Below the pieces are notes generated by a model. That model searched no databases. It had not been told where the DNA came from and saw nothing but the letters and a program-made list of their open reading frames with translations. This document shows, one piece after another, positions 35,960 through 44,646 of a DNA stretch of 64,000 nt; positions within the stretch are counted from its first letter, which is position 1, and each line of letters starts with the position of its first letter. The stretch is from Dyadobacter sediminis. GTDB lineage: Bacteria; Bacteroidota; Bacteroidia; Cytophagales; Spirosomataceae. The translations under genes were made by a program, and so were the position numbers. Where the stretch lies: NCBI RefSeq assembly GCF_005860765.1, contig NZ_VCEI01000025.1:1054001-1118000 (forward strand), given 5' to 3'.

Positions 35960-36001
35960 TTCTGGTTATTAGCTGTTAGCTTCTGGCTATTGGCTTTTAG
36001 A
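35960..36001 (+). repeat. Degenerate 21-base tandem repeat
   Basis: TTCTGGTTATTAGCTGTTAGC (35960-35980) is followed by a degenerate second copy beginning TTCTGGCTATTGGC (35981-36001), in the gap after paoC. The repeats contain related TTAGC/TTGGC words. Confidence 0.45.
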
Positions 36002-36076
36002 TTATAACTTTCAAATAGATACTTTGGAAACTTGTTATCTTGAATGACTTTAAGCCATTCACTTATTCAAAATTAG

Positions 36077-36123
36077 AAGCCGTCTGAAAAACGTTGATTC
36101 AAAAACGAATTTTCAGACGGCTT
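36077..36123. terminator. Bidirectional terminator hairpin
   Basis: A perfect 14-base stem AAGCCGTCTGAAAA (36077-36090) / TTTTCAGACGGCTT (36110-36123), with an inner CGTT/AACG pair in the loop, lies between the convergent paoC and amidohydrolase genes. It is followed by T-rich sequence on the top strand. Confidence 0.8.
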
Positions 36124-36233
36124 TTGGTTTTATTTTTGTTTCAGTTACTTCATCAGGTTTTTTCCAATCAAGGATTGGTAAAACGGATTGTTATTTATGC
36201 ATTTCACATAATAATTTTCACAAAATACCAATC

Positions 36234-37526
36234 CTAACGCTGCGCAGGCCGGGGCACATTGACCGGATCAACCATGGCATTGAGCGTATAAACAATATTT
36301 CCCGCCCGGATCGTCATTTCTGTTTCGATACGCTTTTTACCCTGTATTTTACCATCTCTTGCATAAAAACCGAATTTTCCGTCGCGCACATTCAGTATGG
36401 CGATATCCGCATCCGAACCCACGGAAAGACTTCCGAGTTCAGGGCGTTTGATTTCCCTGGCCGGGTTCCAGGTGCTCGCCGCAATCACACTTTTGAAGTC
36501 CATACCCATTGCCATAAACAGCGACATAATGTTGTTCATGTCTTTCATAGCGTTGTTCATACTGCCTGTATGCAGGTCCGTGCTGATCGAATTCGGATAA
36601 AATCCCTGTTTAATGGCGGGTTGTCCCTGTGCCAGCAAAAAACTGGCGCCGCCAAAGCCGACGTCAAAAATCACTCCTTTTTTCTGTGCTTCCAGCACAT
36701 ACGGTTTCACTTTGTTGGTCGTAACATCAACAATTGATTCTCTTCCTTTTCCGCTGTTATTGCTGTTTCCGCCAAAGCAATGTGTATAAATGTCGCCTGC
36801 ACGGAATTTTTTAAGAAACAGTTCTTCCAGCGGCAAAAGCGGGTCAGCGCTTCCGAAATCCACCATAATGGGGATGTCCGCCAGTCTGCTGGCCTCAATG
36901 GCACGGTCCGTTGGCGTCCAGTTATGTCCGCTGAAATGCGCAAGCTTGACACCTACAACGTGATCAGGATATTTTTTTGCCATTTCAGCCGTTTTGGCCG
37001 CATCCATTTCTTCCAGACTGTTTTCATATTTTCCTCCGGCCATTCCTTCCCCGACAATGTTCAGCATGGCCAGCACGCGTGTTCGGGATAAATCGATGGT
37101 TTGCTTCTTGAAGGTTTCAAAAGTTTTCCATCCCGAACTACCGGCATCTACGACCGTTGTAACGCCCGATCGGAAAGTGAAACCGTCAGCTTGCAGGCCA
37201 TTTGGGCCATTGCGGTAAGTTCCCTGCAAATCCGTTCCCCAGAAAAAATGAACATGGATATCAATCAGCCCCGGTGTCACGTACATTCCTCTGGCATCCA
37301 CAACCTGAACAGCCAGTTCCGGACTGATATTTTTTGCAACCAGCGCTATTTTGCCGTCAGTGCCGCCCGGCGTACCGGCAACTGCAACATCCATGATGCC
37401 GTCAATATTGTTTTTCGGATCAATGACATGGCCGCCTTTGATGACAATGCTATACTTTTTTTCCTGTGACCAAACAGGTGAAAAAACGTAAATTAACAGG
37501 AAAATAATGAGGGAAACTACTTTCAT
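36234..37526 (-). CDS. Exported amidohydrolase/deacetylase family metallohydrolase
   Basis: The start MKVVSLIIFLLIYVFSPVWSQ gives a 430-residue protein with a signal peptide; the longer ORF adds 40 residues. The metal-site motif HxH is in LIDIHVHFFWG. A Lys in VVGVKLAHFSGHNW may be carboxylated and bridge two metals, and IYTHCFGGNSN, STDLHTG and PGLIDIH are consistent with a binuclear dihydroorotase/hydantoinase-like amidohydrolase. The closest named group is the amidohydrolase/deacetylase family. The substrate is not clear. It is convergent with the molybdenum aldehyde dehydrogenase operon; a common pathway cannot be claimed. Confidence 0.9.
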   Translation of the reverse strand: MKVVSLIIFLLIYVFSPVWSQEKKYSIVIKGGHVIDPKNNIDGIMDVAVAGTPGGTDGKIALVAKNISPELAVQVVDARGMYVTPGLIDIHVHFFWGTDLQGTYRNGPNGLQADGFTFRSGVTTVVDAGSSGWKTFETFKKQTIDLSRTRVLAMLNIVGEGMAGGKYENSLEEMDAAKTAEMAKKYPDHVVGVKLAHFSGHNWTPTDRAIEASRLADIPIMVDFGSADPLLPLEELFLKKFRAGDIYTHCFGGNSNNSGKGRESIVDVTTNKVKPYVLEAQKKGVIFDVGFGGASFLLAQGQPAIKQGFYPNSISTDLHTGSMNNAMKDMNNIMSLFMAMGMDFKSVIAASTWNPAREIKRPELGSLSVGSDADIAILNVRDGKFGFYARDGKIQGKKRIETEMTIRAGNIVYTLNAMVDPVNVPRPAQR

Positions 37527-38160
37527 AAAAGGTTTGGGTTTGGTTATGGAATGATAAATCAATTCGGAAACGGGTAAATTATCCGGTTTTGCCTTGCGTT
37601 TTTTTAAAACCAAGGAAGCCGCTTTCATGCTGTTATAACAAGACAAACCGCTTGCAGGAATACCCGCATTTCCGGCTATTATTTTTTTTAATTACTTATA
37701 GCTGCGAATTTTTCTGGCCTCGGCTTTTATAATACAAACTGTCCGGTTCTTTCTTTTTATTTCCTTTTTTGGTGGCGACTGTTTCAGGTATGTTTTAGTA
37801 AACTCCCGGATACAGACTTTAATTTGGAGAATTGCAGATCATGCAGAAAAGTTTGCAACGATATGGTTTGTCAAAATAACAGCAGAGCAGCAATGATTTA
37901 ATTGATTTTTAAGTTATAGTTGTAATTAAAAAAGCCTGGAAAGCCGTAACCATTGTGCAGGTTTAAAGTGTTTATAAAGAAAAGGATTTTATTAAACAAA
38001 ATTCATTTTCAAGGATCTTTCAAGGGTTTAATTAACTTTAAATTATCTGTTAATCGCATTTTAATTTCTGTTTAGTCAATTTGAATGAATAAGCGGTTGC
38101 AGATCTTTTACGATTATCATTATGTTTGTGTAAATTATAACAATATAATAATTTCCTTTT
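37527..38160. promoter_or_regulatory. Long AT-rich divergent region with a good promoter match
   Basis: No gene is seen. The promoter of the AT-hook gene is at 38097-38128 (TTG at 38097-38099, TATGTTTG at 38121-38128), giving a short leader before 38161. The remainder is very AT-rich. Confidence 0.55.
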
Positions 38161-38634
38161 ATGAAAGCCAAAGCAATAAAGTTCTTCTCACCACAGGAGA
38201 ACAGTTCAAAAACAGAAGTAAGTAAACCCAAACTCACAGGCTACATTTCCGGATCCGGAAAGATTATTTTACCCGTTATTGCACTTCAGGAGCTGGATAT
38301 TGAAGCGGAAAAAGCACGGTTTAAAATTGGTACGGATCAGGGAAAAAGAAAGTTCAAATCGGTGTACCTTATTCCTTCCGAAGACGAAAACGAAACTTTT
38401 CCACTGGTTAAAAGCGGACGCGGGTATGTTATTCCGCTTGGCAAAATTCTGAAACAGGGCGGGATTGATTTTGAAAATAACAAGTACACGTTTGCAATTA
38501 ATCCATTCCATTATGACGAAGGAGTCGTTGGTTACGAATTGATTTTGTCGAGTGAAGAACCCGCTGCACCGACCACAGGAAAACGCCGAGGCCGTAAACC
38601 GAAAATCGCAGCAGATCAAATGGAACAAGCCTAA
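38161..38634 (+). CDS. Small protein with a C-terminal AT-hook, possible DNA-binding
   Basis: A 157-residue basic protein with no signal peptide. Residues 1-25 are polar, then a compact beta-rich body of about 105 residues (GYISGSGKIILPVIALQELDIEAEKARFKIGTD, YVIPLGKILKQGGIDF, YTFAINPFHYDEGVVGYELIL). The tail KRRGRKPKIA (RGRKP at 143-147) is a classic AT-hook, which in other proteins binds the minor groove of AT-rich DNA. No transcription-factor fold is recognised in the body. It is monocistronic with its own promoter and terminator. A DNA-associated or chromatin-like role is inferred from the tail only. Confidence 0.8.
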   Translation: MKAKAIKFFSPQENSSKTEVSKPKLTGYISGSGKIILPVIALQELDIEAEKARFKIGTDQGKRKFKSVYLIPSEDENETFPLVKSGRGYVIPLGKILKQGGIDFENNKYTFAINPFHYDEGVVGYELILSSEEPAAPTTGKRRGRKPKIAADQMEQA

Positions 38635-38671
38635 TTGCTGATTTTTAACCCACTGGTTTGAAAGGTATTGT

Positions 38672-38710
38672 TAGCCCGATAAAGTATTTATCGGGCTATT
38701 ATTTTAATAA
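38672..38710 (+). terminator. Rho-independent terminator of the AT-hook gene
   Basis: A 12-base stem TAGCCCGATAAA (38672-38683) / TTTATCGGGCTA (38687-38698) with a GTA loop is followed by TTATTTTAAT. It starts 38 bases after the stop. Confidence 0.8.
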
Positions 38711-38918
38711 GGGAGCAAAATGTAATCTTTTATATCACGTATGCTTTCAAACGTTCCGGGATTCCAGCTTTTACAAAACCACGATAGGATACAACTTTCC
38801 TTTTGATGGTTATTTCCTGTTTTAATATAAATTTAAATGTCCGGGTAATTTCATGGACAGTTCCTGACAAACAAATTTTTTACTTGAAAAAAGTTTCAAT
38901 TAAAACAACTGAAATGTT

Positions 38919-39548
38919 TTAAACGCGGGCAAACTTTTCCTGTTTCAATCCTTCCAGAATATTCTTTGTCGACTCGAAACTTGTGTGATGATAAGCGCGG
39001 ATACCGTGTTTTTTAGCCGTGTTTACAAACATGATCCGGTCATCAAAATACACGCACTGACTTGGTGTTGCCTGCGCAATTCCCATGGCCAGGTTAAATA
39101 TTCCCGGGTCGGGCTTGCGCATTTTTACTTCACAGGAAGAAATAAATGCATCGAAACAAAGGTGCAGCTTGAACTTCTGAACACGGTAATCGTTCAGTTC
39201 CTTGCCTTCATTATTGATGGAAATAATACGGAAACCGCAATCTTTTTTCCATTCTTTCAGCCACGCCAGCATTCCCGGCAATTCCACGGATTGCGCATAC
39301 ATGAACTCCTTGAAATCTTCCCGCACAAAATCACGGGGGTGATTAAAAATAACCACATCCAGATATTGATCCAGCGTGATACTTCCTATTTCATAAACAT
39401 TAAAAATGAAATTATGCAGGTTATTCAGTTCATCGTAATCCAGTCCGAATTTTTCTGCTGCCATCATCCTGGATTCATGTCCCCAGCCATTACTCAGCAA
39501 CACGCCGCCAACATCAAAAAATAGAATCTTAAGATCGCTGCTTTCCAT
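38919..39548 (-). CDS. HAD family hydrolase
   Basis: A 209-residue cytoplasmic protein of the haloacid dehalogenase superfamily. Motif I is ILFFDVGGVLLSNGWG, with the nucleophile Asp; the second Asp is replaced by Gly, as in many DxG-type HADs. Motif II is likely RIISINNEGKE, motif III EVKMRKPDPGIFNLAM, and motif IV YFDDRIMFVNTA. The roughly 70-residue helical insert after motif I is a cap that would shape the substrate pocket. The substrate is unknown. It is transcribed on its own. Confidence 0.88.
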   Translation of the reverse strand: MESSDLKILFFDVGGVLLSNGWGHESRMMAAEKFGLDYDELNNLHNFIFNVYEIGSITLDQYLDVVIFNHPRDFVREDFKEFMYAQSVELPGMLAWLKEWKKDCGFRIISINNEGKELNDYRVQKFKLHLCFDAFISSCEVKMRKPDPGIFNLAMGIAQATPSQCVYFDDRIMFVNTAKKHGIRAYHHTSFESTKNILEGLKQEKFARV

Positions 39549-39916
39549 CGGATGTAAGTTTAATCTTTACAGTAATTATTAAATGAATGGTTCTAAACCA
39601 AAAAAGAATTAAATACGGATCTTGCATTTAGGGTGTTAACCGAACGTTGTAAACGGTTTTCAAAATCGTTTCCCGGAAATTTAAATATACAATTCTTATC
39701 CGTACCCGGATTATTCCGGCATGAAATTAATCGTTACCAGAAAAAGTAAACCGGAAATCAGAAGGCAAGATGCGCTGCTGCAACGGACATTTCAGCAGGA
39801 TCTGAATTTCAGTTAACAATGCACGGGCTTCCTGAAACGATGTAAATGCAAAAGCCTTTCTTTCCGTTTTTTACACCGGCAGAAAGGCTTTTGAAATGGA
39901 AATGAGTTGGTAACTA
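39549..39916. other. Intergenic region between HAD and carboxylesterase genes
   Basis: No gene is seen. A terminator-like hairpin lies at 39850-39892, near the end of the minus-strand esterase gene. The rest shows nothing recognisable. Confidence 0.4.
39850..39892 (-). terminator. Terminator hairpin after the carboxylesterase gene
   Basis: A 12-base stem AAAAGCCTTTCT (39850-39861) / AGAAAGGCTTTT (39881-39892) lies 25 bases beyond the stop of the minus-strand esterase. On that strand the stem ends in a short T run. Confidence 0.7.
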
Positions 39917-41554
39917 TTACTTTTTCGTATTTAATGCATCCAGCAGCAGATAACGGTCGCTGTTCTTTTCTGTCTGAAGACGGCTGTTCACATCAATCTG
40001 CATATACTGAGCTGTTTTGCCATTGCTGAGCGGTGCCCAGTTTGGCAATCCGGAACCGTTCGGGTTACCTGTTTTTATGAAATTTGCAAAATAATTCTGC
40101 ATGTCTCTGGACACTTTATGATCTTCTTCCGTCCAGGAATAAACTTCATTTTTGAAAAGATTTCCCATGGCATACTCGATTTCCGCAGAGTGAACGGCAC
40201 CCTTCGGAATGGCCGTCTGAGCTGGTTTCGGATCAGCGGATTTTGTAACGCCGCCGGCCAGATTCGCTACTGCATTGCCCATTTTGGCTGCCATTGCCGG
40301 ACGCGGACGTGAATAATAGTAACGATAAACCGGCTTGCCGCCCGTTTTGCTCTGCATATCCGCCCATTTCCAGGTGCTGTAACCGATGAAACGGTCGCCT
40401 GCCAGATCCGTTGCAACCTGTTCCACATTGGCCCCGGAAGCAACAGTATAGCTTTTCAGGACTTTATCCGCATTTTGTCCATACATTTTTTGAACGGCTT
40501 TCGTGAAATTCTCCGCAGTCGGTTCTTCGTTGCCGAGCAAAGCGCGTGAAGACATTTCTTCCGAGTTCCAGCCGACAAGCAGCGGTACATGCGCCTGTTC
40601 TCCCGCCGCATACATTTCCAGTGGCTGTTTCGGGAAAAAATACCCGTCAATGGTTGCCATAAAACGGCCGGAACCGGGCTTGTCTGTAGACTCAAGCAAT
40701 TTTTCAGCTGGAACCGCACGCAGTTCTGAAAGCGATTTCGCACCCACTTTTTCAGCAAATTTCAATCCGAACTGCTCGGCTTCATTCAGCGATACAGGCG
40801 GAAGCGTGCCCAGCAACGAGCCGCTTTCTCCGATAGCGCCTGCAATCAGTCCTTTGGAAAGCGGTGATACCATCAAAGCGCTTACAGCGATGGAACCCGC
40901 TGATTCCCCGGCAATGGTGATGCGGTTCGGATCTCCGCCGAAAGCGGCAATGTTCTCCTTTACCCAATGCAAGGCAGCACTCTGGTCCAGATAGCCGTAG
41001 TTGCCCGTCGTGTGATTCGGCGATTCCTTGGTGAGTTCAGGATGCGATAAAAAGCCGAAAACGCCCAGTCTGTAATTAACGGTCAGGGTTACAATGCCTT
41101 TTGTTGCCATGCTTTCGCCGTCGTACCGGCCTTCCGAACCGTCGCCGGCAATGTTGCCGCCGCCGTAATAATAAACCAGAACCGGCAGTTTCTCATTGGC
41201 AGATTTCGCAGGCGTCCAAACGTTCAGGTAAAGGCAATCCTCGCTCATGCCGTCGGAACGAAAGCCCATATCGCCAAAAACAGGATTTTGCATGGCTCTC
41301 GGCCCAAATTTGTTCGTTTTGCGAACATCCTGCCAGTTTTTGACAGGTTGCGGTTCTTTCCAGCGCAGTTCACCAACCGGCGGCTGTGCAAACGGAATTC
41401 CTTTAAAGGAGCGGATACCACTTTGCTCCACAACGCCTTCAACAACGCCGTTGTTTGTTTTTACCTGAGGCGCAGCATTGCTTTTGCCGGATTGTGCCAG
41501 CGCGAAACCGGCAAGTTGGACAGATAACAGGGTCAGTAAAATGATTTTATTCAT
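39917..41554 (-). CDS. Exported type-B carboxylesterase/lipase family protein
   Basis: The start MNKIILLTLLSVQLAGFALAQ gives 545 residues with a signal peptide. The alpha/beta-hydrolase nucleophile is Ser218 in RITIAGESAGSIAV. The oxyanion region reads VYYYGGGNIAG, with Tyr replacing the usual His of HGGG. Further family markers are GIPFAQPPVGELRWKEPQP, EDCLYLNVWTP and VNYRLGVFGFL; the acid and His lie in GWNSEEMSS and GAVHSAEIEYAMGNL. Family members hydrolyse carboxyl esters, often of plant or phenolic compounds. The substrate is unknown, and there is no operon partner. Confidence 0.93.
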   Translation of the reverse strand: MNKIILLTLLSVQLAGFALAQSGKSNAAPQVKTNNGVVEGVVEQSGIRSFKGIPFAQPPVGELRWKEPQPVKNWQDVRKTNKFGPRAMQNPVFGDMGFRSDGMSEDCLYLNVWTPAKSANEKLPVLVYYYGGGNIAGDGSEGRYDGESMATKGIVTLTVNYRLGVFGFLSHPELTKESPNHTTGNYGYLDQSAALHWVKENIAAFGGDPNRITIAGESAGSIAVSALMVSPLSKGLIAGAIGESGSLLGTLPPVSLNEAEQFGLKFAEKVGAKSLSELRAVPAEKLLESTDKPGSGRFMATIDGYFFPKQPLEMYAAGEQAHVPLLVGWNSEEMSSRALLGNEEPTAENFTKAVQKMYGQNADKVLKSYTVASGANVEQVATDLAGDRFIGYSTWKWADMQSKTGGKPVYRYYYSRPRPAMAAKMGNAVANLAGGVTKSADPKPAQTAIPKGAVHSAEIEYAMGNLFKNEVYSWTEEDHKVSRDMQNYFANFIKTGNPNGSGLPNWAPLSNGKTAQYMQIDVNSRLQTEKNSDRYLLLDALNTKK

Positions 41555-41785
41555 AGGATTTCCGTTTTCGGTTTTATTACAAAACAAATAAGTTTTTGTT
41601 CTGAAATAAAGAGTTGATAAAACTTAATTTATACCGTTTGACACCTTGTTTATTGTTGCAGCCCATTCATGCAGCCCCAGTTCACAAGAGCAAAAAATTA
41701 AATTTCGCATTTCTGCTTGCTTGTCAGTCCGGTATAATCAAAATTGCCAAAATCCGTTTCCTGTTTTTCTGCATAATCCTTTTGA

Positions 41786-42193
41786 TTAATCCAGATTGAA
41801 TGCAGACAGAATCCGTTGAATATCTTTAACGGTAAGCGGTTTTACGATCAGTTCTGTCACGCAGGAAATGGCTTTTGCACGGTTGTAATCCTGTTCGTCA
41901 ATCGTGGAACTCACCAGGTAAATGGTGATGTTTTTACTGATTTGCGGTTTCAGTTTTTCGTAGGCATCCAGAAATTGCCAGCCGTCCAGCACAGGCATAT
42001 TCAGGTCGAGCAATATCAGGTCCGGCAGTTCGTCCGGGTTTTGCAGGTTTTCTGTAAAACAGTCGATTGCGGTTTTCCCATTGTGAAAAAAAAGCGTTTT
42101 CTCCGTAATGTCCGCACGTTTCATGATGAGCTTGATGGCAAATCTGTAAATCTCGTCATCATCGATTACCCAGGTTGTGTTTATTCTATTCAT
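41786..42193 (-). CDS. Response regulator partner of the ethylene-receptor-like kinase
   Basis: A 135-residue single-domain receiver from MNRINTTWVIDDDE; upstream in-frame Met codons lie inside the kinase gene. The acid cluster is D11-D13, the phosphoacceptor is Asp63 (LILLDLNMPVLDGWQFL), the switch residues are in YLVSSTID, and the conserved Lys is in LIVKPLTV. It overlaps the 3' end of the kinase gene by eight bases, so the two are translated together. No output domain is present, so it must act by protein contact. Confidence 0.95.
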   Translation of the reverse strand: MNRINTTWVIDDDEIYRFAIKLIMKRADITEKTLFFHNGKTAIDCFTENLQNPDELPDLILLDLNMPVLDGWQFLDAYEKLKPQISKNITIYLVSSTIDEQDYNRAKAISCVTELIVKPLTVKDIQRILSAFNLD

Positions 42194-43787
42194 TGAAAAT
42201 AATTTTAAATACCGAACCTTTTCCAGGCTGGCTTTCAACCTGTATTTGTCCGCCCTGCGATTCGATCTGGGTTTTGGTCAGGAAGAGGCCGACGCCGTGG
42301 GCATCTTTCCGTTCGTGAAAGGTTTTGTACAAGCCGAAGATTTTGTTTCCATGCAGTTCCAGGTCAATGCCAAGGCCGTTATCGCGGCATTCCATTACCG
42401 TTTTCAGCTGCTCATTCCGGTAAGTCCTTAAAACGATGGTTGCATTTTTATCCGGATTCCTGTATTTGATTGCGTTTGAAATCAGGTTTGTGAGAATGCT
42501 TTCGAGATAAATATGCGGAAAGCTGATCCGTTCCGTTTCATAAATCTGTTCCACTTTCACGTTGTTCACTTTAAGGTCCGATTCAAAAATATCCAGAACT
42601 TTTTCCGTAATTTCCCTGAAACTGATTACCTCGGAACGAACCGGATTTTCTTTGATTTTAATAGCTTGTGACAGATCTTCCAGCGTTGCATTCAATCCGT
42701 CCGATACGTTTTTCATTTTGAAAAAAAGCGCGGCGTTATATTCATCCAGCGCTTCGGTTTCCACCAGCGATGAAATCAGGACCATGTTACTGGCATGGTT
42801 CCGGATGTTGTGCGAAAGGATATGCGTAAAATTCTTCAGTTGCTGAATGTGCTGCGTGGTAAGTTCAAGCGACTGGCTCAGCGCGATTTCGTTGGTTTTG
42901 TAACGGTCAATATCCATTAAGGTGCCCAGAATCTTAACCTTTTTTCCATTCGGGTCATAAAGCACCTTGCCGGTGGAGCGAACCCAGATCGTCTTGCCTT
43001 CCGCAGTTACAATCGTGAGCTCCATGTCCCAGTCCAAACCCGTAAGGATTGCGGCGCGTATGGCTTTTTTCAACGTGTCGCGATAAGGCGGTTGAACCTG
43101 TTTGATCGGATTGTAATGATCAATGGAATATTCGTAAGGAAGTTCAAAAATATCATAAACGGTTTGTGACCAGGTTTTTGCACGCGTGATCAAATCAATT
43201 TCCCAGCCTCCGACCCGGCTGATTTTTCCTGCTTCGGAAAGCAGGAACTCGCTGGCTGCCAGTTTTTCTTCTACAATATGCCTTTTTCTGATTTCAGCTT
43301 CCAGTTCACTCACAGACCGTAGCGAGAAAACGGAAGGAAGAATTTTATAAAGTGCATAAATGGTAAAAACCGATACAACAGCCGTTACCAGCCGGATCAG
43401 CGCACTGAGCCGGTATGCCGGCCACCAGAAAATGACGGCATCCATCAGATGCGTGATTCCGCACAGCAGGATAAATGCAACGAACAATAAGTAAATACCA
43501 TGAAACGGAATGTCTTTTCTTTTGTATAGAACATTCAGCATTAGCAGCGGAATGGCAAAATACGCAGCCCAGATCCCAAGATCCGAAAGGATGTAAAGCC
43601 AGCCGTGAAAGTCTGACCAATTGCCGCAATACCAGCGTGGCGGCCAGTCTTCAGTATGGAGTATACCACTGAAAAATTCGGAGAACTGCTCACCAAATGA
43701 CGCCTCCTGATTACTGGCAACGCCATTCCGCCCGCATATAAGGGTACCCAGTTCACTGTCAGGATCGGAAACAGGCGAAGGCTTCAA
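42186..43787 (-). CDS. Histidine kinase with plant-type ethylene-binding domain
   Basis: A 533-residue membrane kinase. After about 60 polar residues come three helices (about 65-88, 95-118, 126-150). Their sequence follows the ethylene-binding domain of Arabidopsis ETR1: Asp69, Tyr76, Ile79, Pro80, Ile106, Cys109 and His113 here fall at a constant offset of 44 from ETR1 Asp25, Tyr32, Ile35, Pro36, Ile62, Cys65 and His69. The Cys and His are the copper(I) ligands needed to bind ethylene. A PAS domain (about 180-300) follows, then an H-box LSHNIRNHASNM (His326), N-box NLISNAIKYR and G-boxes DNGLGIDL and GVGLFL. A GAF domain, found in ETR1, is absent. It overlaps the downstream receiver gene. 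Confidence 0.92.
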   Translation of the reverse strand: MKPSPVSDPDSELGTLICGRNGVASNQEASFGEQFSEFFSGILHTEDWPPRWYCGNWSDFHGWLYILSDLGIWAAYFAIPLLMLNVLYKRKDIPFHGIYLLFVAFILLCGITHLMDAVIFWWPAYRLSALIRLVTAVVSVFTIYALYKILPSVFSLRSVSELEAEIRKRHIVEEKLAASEFLLSEAGKISRVGGWEIDLITRAKTWSQTVYDIFELPYEYSIDHYNPIKQVQPPYRDTLKKAIRAAILTGLDWDMELTIVTAEGKTIWVRSTGKVLYDPNGKKVKILGTLMDIDRYKTNEIALSQSLELTTQHIQQLKNFTHILSHNIRNHASNMVLISSLVETEALDEYNAALFFKMKNVSDGLNATLEDLSQAIKIKENPVRSEVISFREITEKVLDIFESDLKVNNVKVEQIYETERISFPHIYLESILTNLISNAIKYRNPDKNATIVLRTYRNEQLKTVMECRDNGLGIDLELHGNKIFGLYKTFHERKDAHGVGLFLTKTQIESQGGQIQVESQPGKGSVFKIIFNE

Positions 43788-43813
43788 AATGCAGATGGTT
43801 GAATGAAATAAAA

Positions 43814-43834
43814 ATAACTTGTTTGCTAAGTTAT
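43814..43834. promoter_or_regulatory. Inverted repeat upstream of the ethylene-receptor-like kinase
   Basis: A perfect seven-base inverted repeat ATAACTT-N7-AAGTTAT (43814-43834) lies 27 bases before the kinase start, within the shared upstream region with the Crp/Fnr gene. It is in promoter position for the kinase and could be an operator, although a Crp-type site cannot be claimed. Confidence 0.4.
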
Positions 43835-44002
43835 GTAGTTTAATTTAATGCAAATATGTAAATAAGTTCAAATAAAGTTGATAGTGTATATCATATTTAT
43901 TCGTGTATCAGGCTATATGAAAGCAAGCAGCGGAAACCTGAAGCCGGTTTTAAATTCCGGGAAAACAGAAAATATCTGCTCAGGCCGTCATACCTTGGAC
44001 GC

Positions 44003-44572
44003 ATGGAAGAAATTATCAGTTATATGCTTCAGTTCGGCCAGCTTGATGCACAGCAGACGAAACTGATTAAAACCAGGTTGCATGAAATTACGCTTAAAAA
44101 AGGAGCCTACTTTTCGGAAGCCGGCAAAATAGCCAGGCAAGTCGGATTTCTGAGTGAAGGCGTGCTCCGGGTTTGTTATTACGGCATCAAAGGAGAAGAA
44201 TTTACCCGTTGTTTTGTCAGGGAAAATCAGTTTGCAGTAGATTTGAACAGTTTTTATAATGAAATTCCCTGCTCGGAATACGTAGAGGCGCTGACGGACT
44301 GCCGGATGTTTGTCCTGAGCAAACCGGCATTTACCGAACTTTCCGGAATCATCGCCGACTGGAACCCGCTGTTCGCAAAAATGTCGTCGAGTGCATTGAT
44401 GCGGAAAGTGTACGAGAGCAGCCGTATGCTCAGTGAAGATGCCACAACGCGTTACCTGAGCTTTCTGGAAATTTATCCGGGACTTTCCAACCGGATTCCG
44501 CTTTCCGCGCTGGCTTCCTATCTGGGAATCACGCAATCATCACTGAGCCGGATCCGAAAAAACATTTCATAA
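44003..44572 (+). CDS. Crp/Fnr family transcriptional regulator
   Basis: A 189-residue protein. The N-terminal cyclic-nucleotide-like beta roll has KGAYFSEAGKIARQVGFLSEGVLRVCYYGIKGEEFTRCFVRENQFAVDLNSF. A long dimer helix (MSSSALMRKVYESSRMLSEDATTRYLSFLEIYPGL) precedes a short HTH region ending IPLSALASYLGITQSSLSRIRKNIS. The arginine that contacts cAMP in Crp is not evident, so it likely responds to something else. Iron-sulfur Cys ligands typical of Fnr are absent. It is divergent from the ethylene-receptor-like kinase and 74 bases before an SDR gene on the same strand, which it may control. Confidence 0.9.
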   Translation: MEEIISYMLQFGQLDAQQTKLIKTRLHEITLKKGAYFSEAGKIARQVGFLSEGVLRVCYYGIKGEEFTRCFVRENQFAVDLNSFYNEIPCSEYVEALTDCRMFVLSKPAFTELSGIIADWNPLFAKMSSSALMRKVYESSRMLSEDATTRYLSFLEIYPGLSNRIPLSALASYLGITQSSLSRIRKNIS

Positions 44573-44646
44573 TATTATTTGCCAAATGACAAAAAATAAT
44601 GAGCCTGGATATCCGAGCTTTGCTGCTGTATTTAAAACAGAACATT

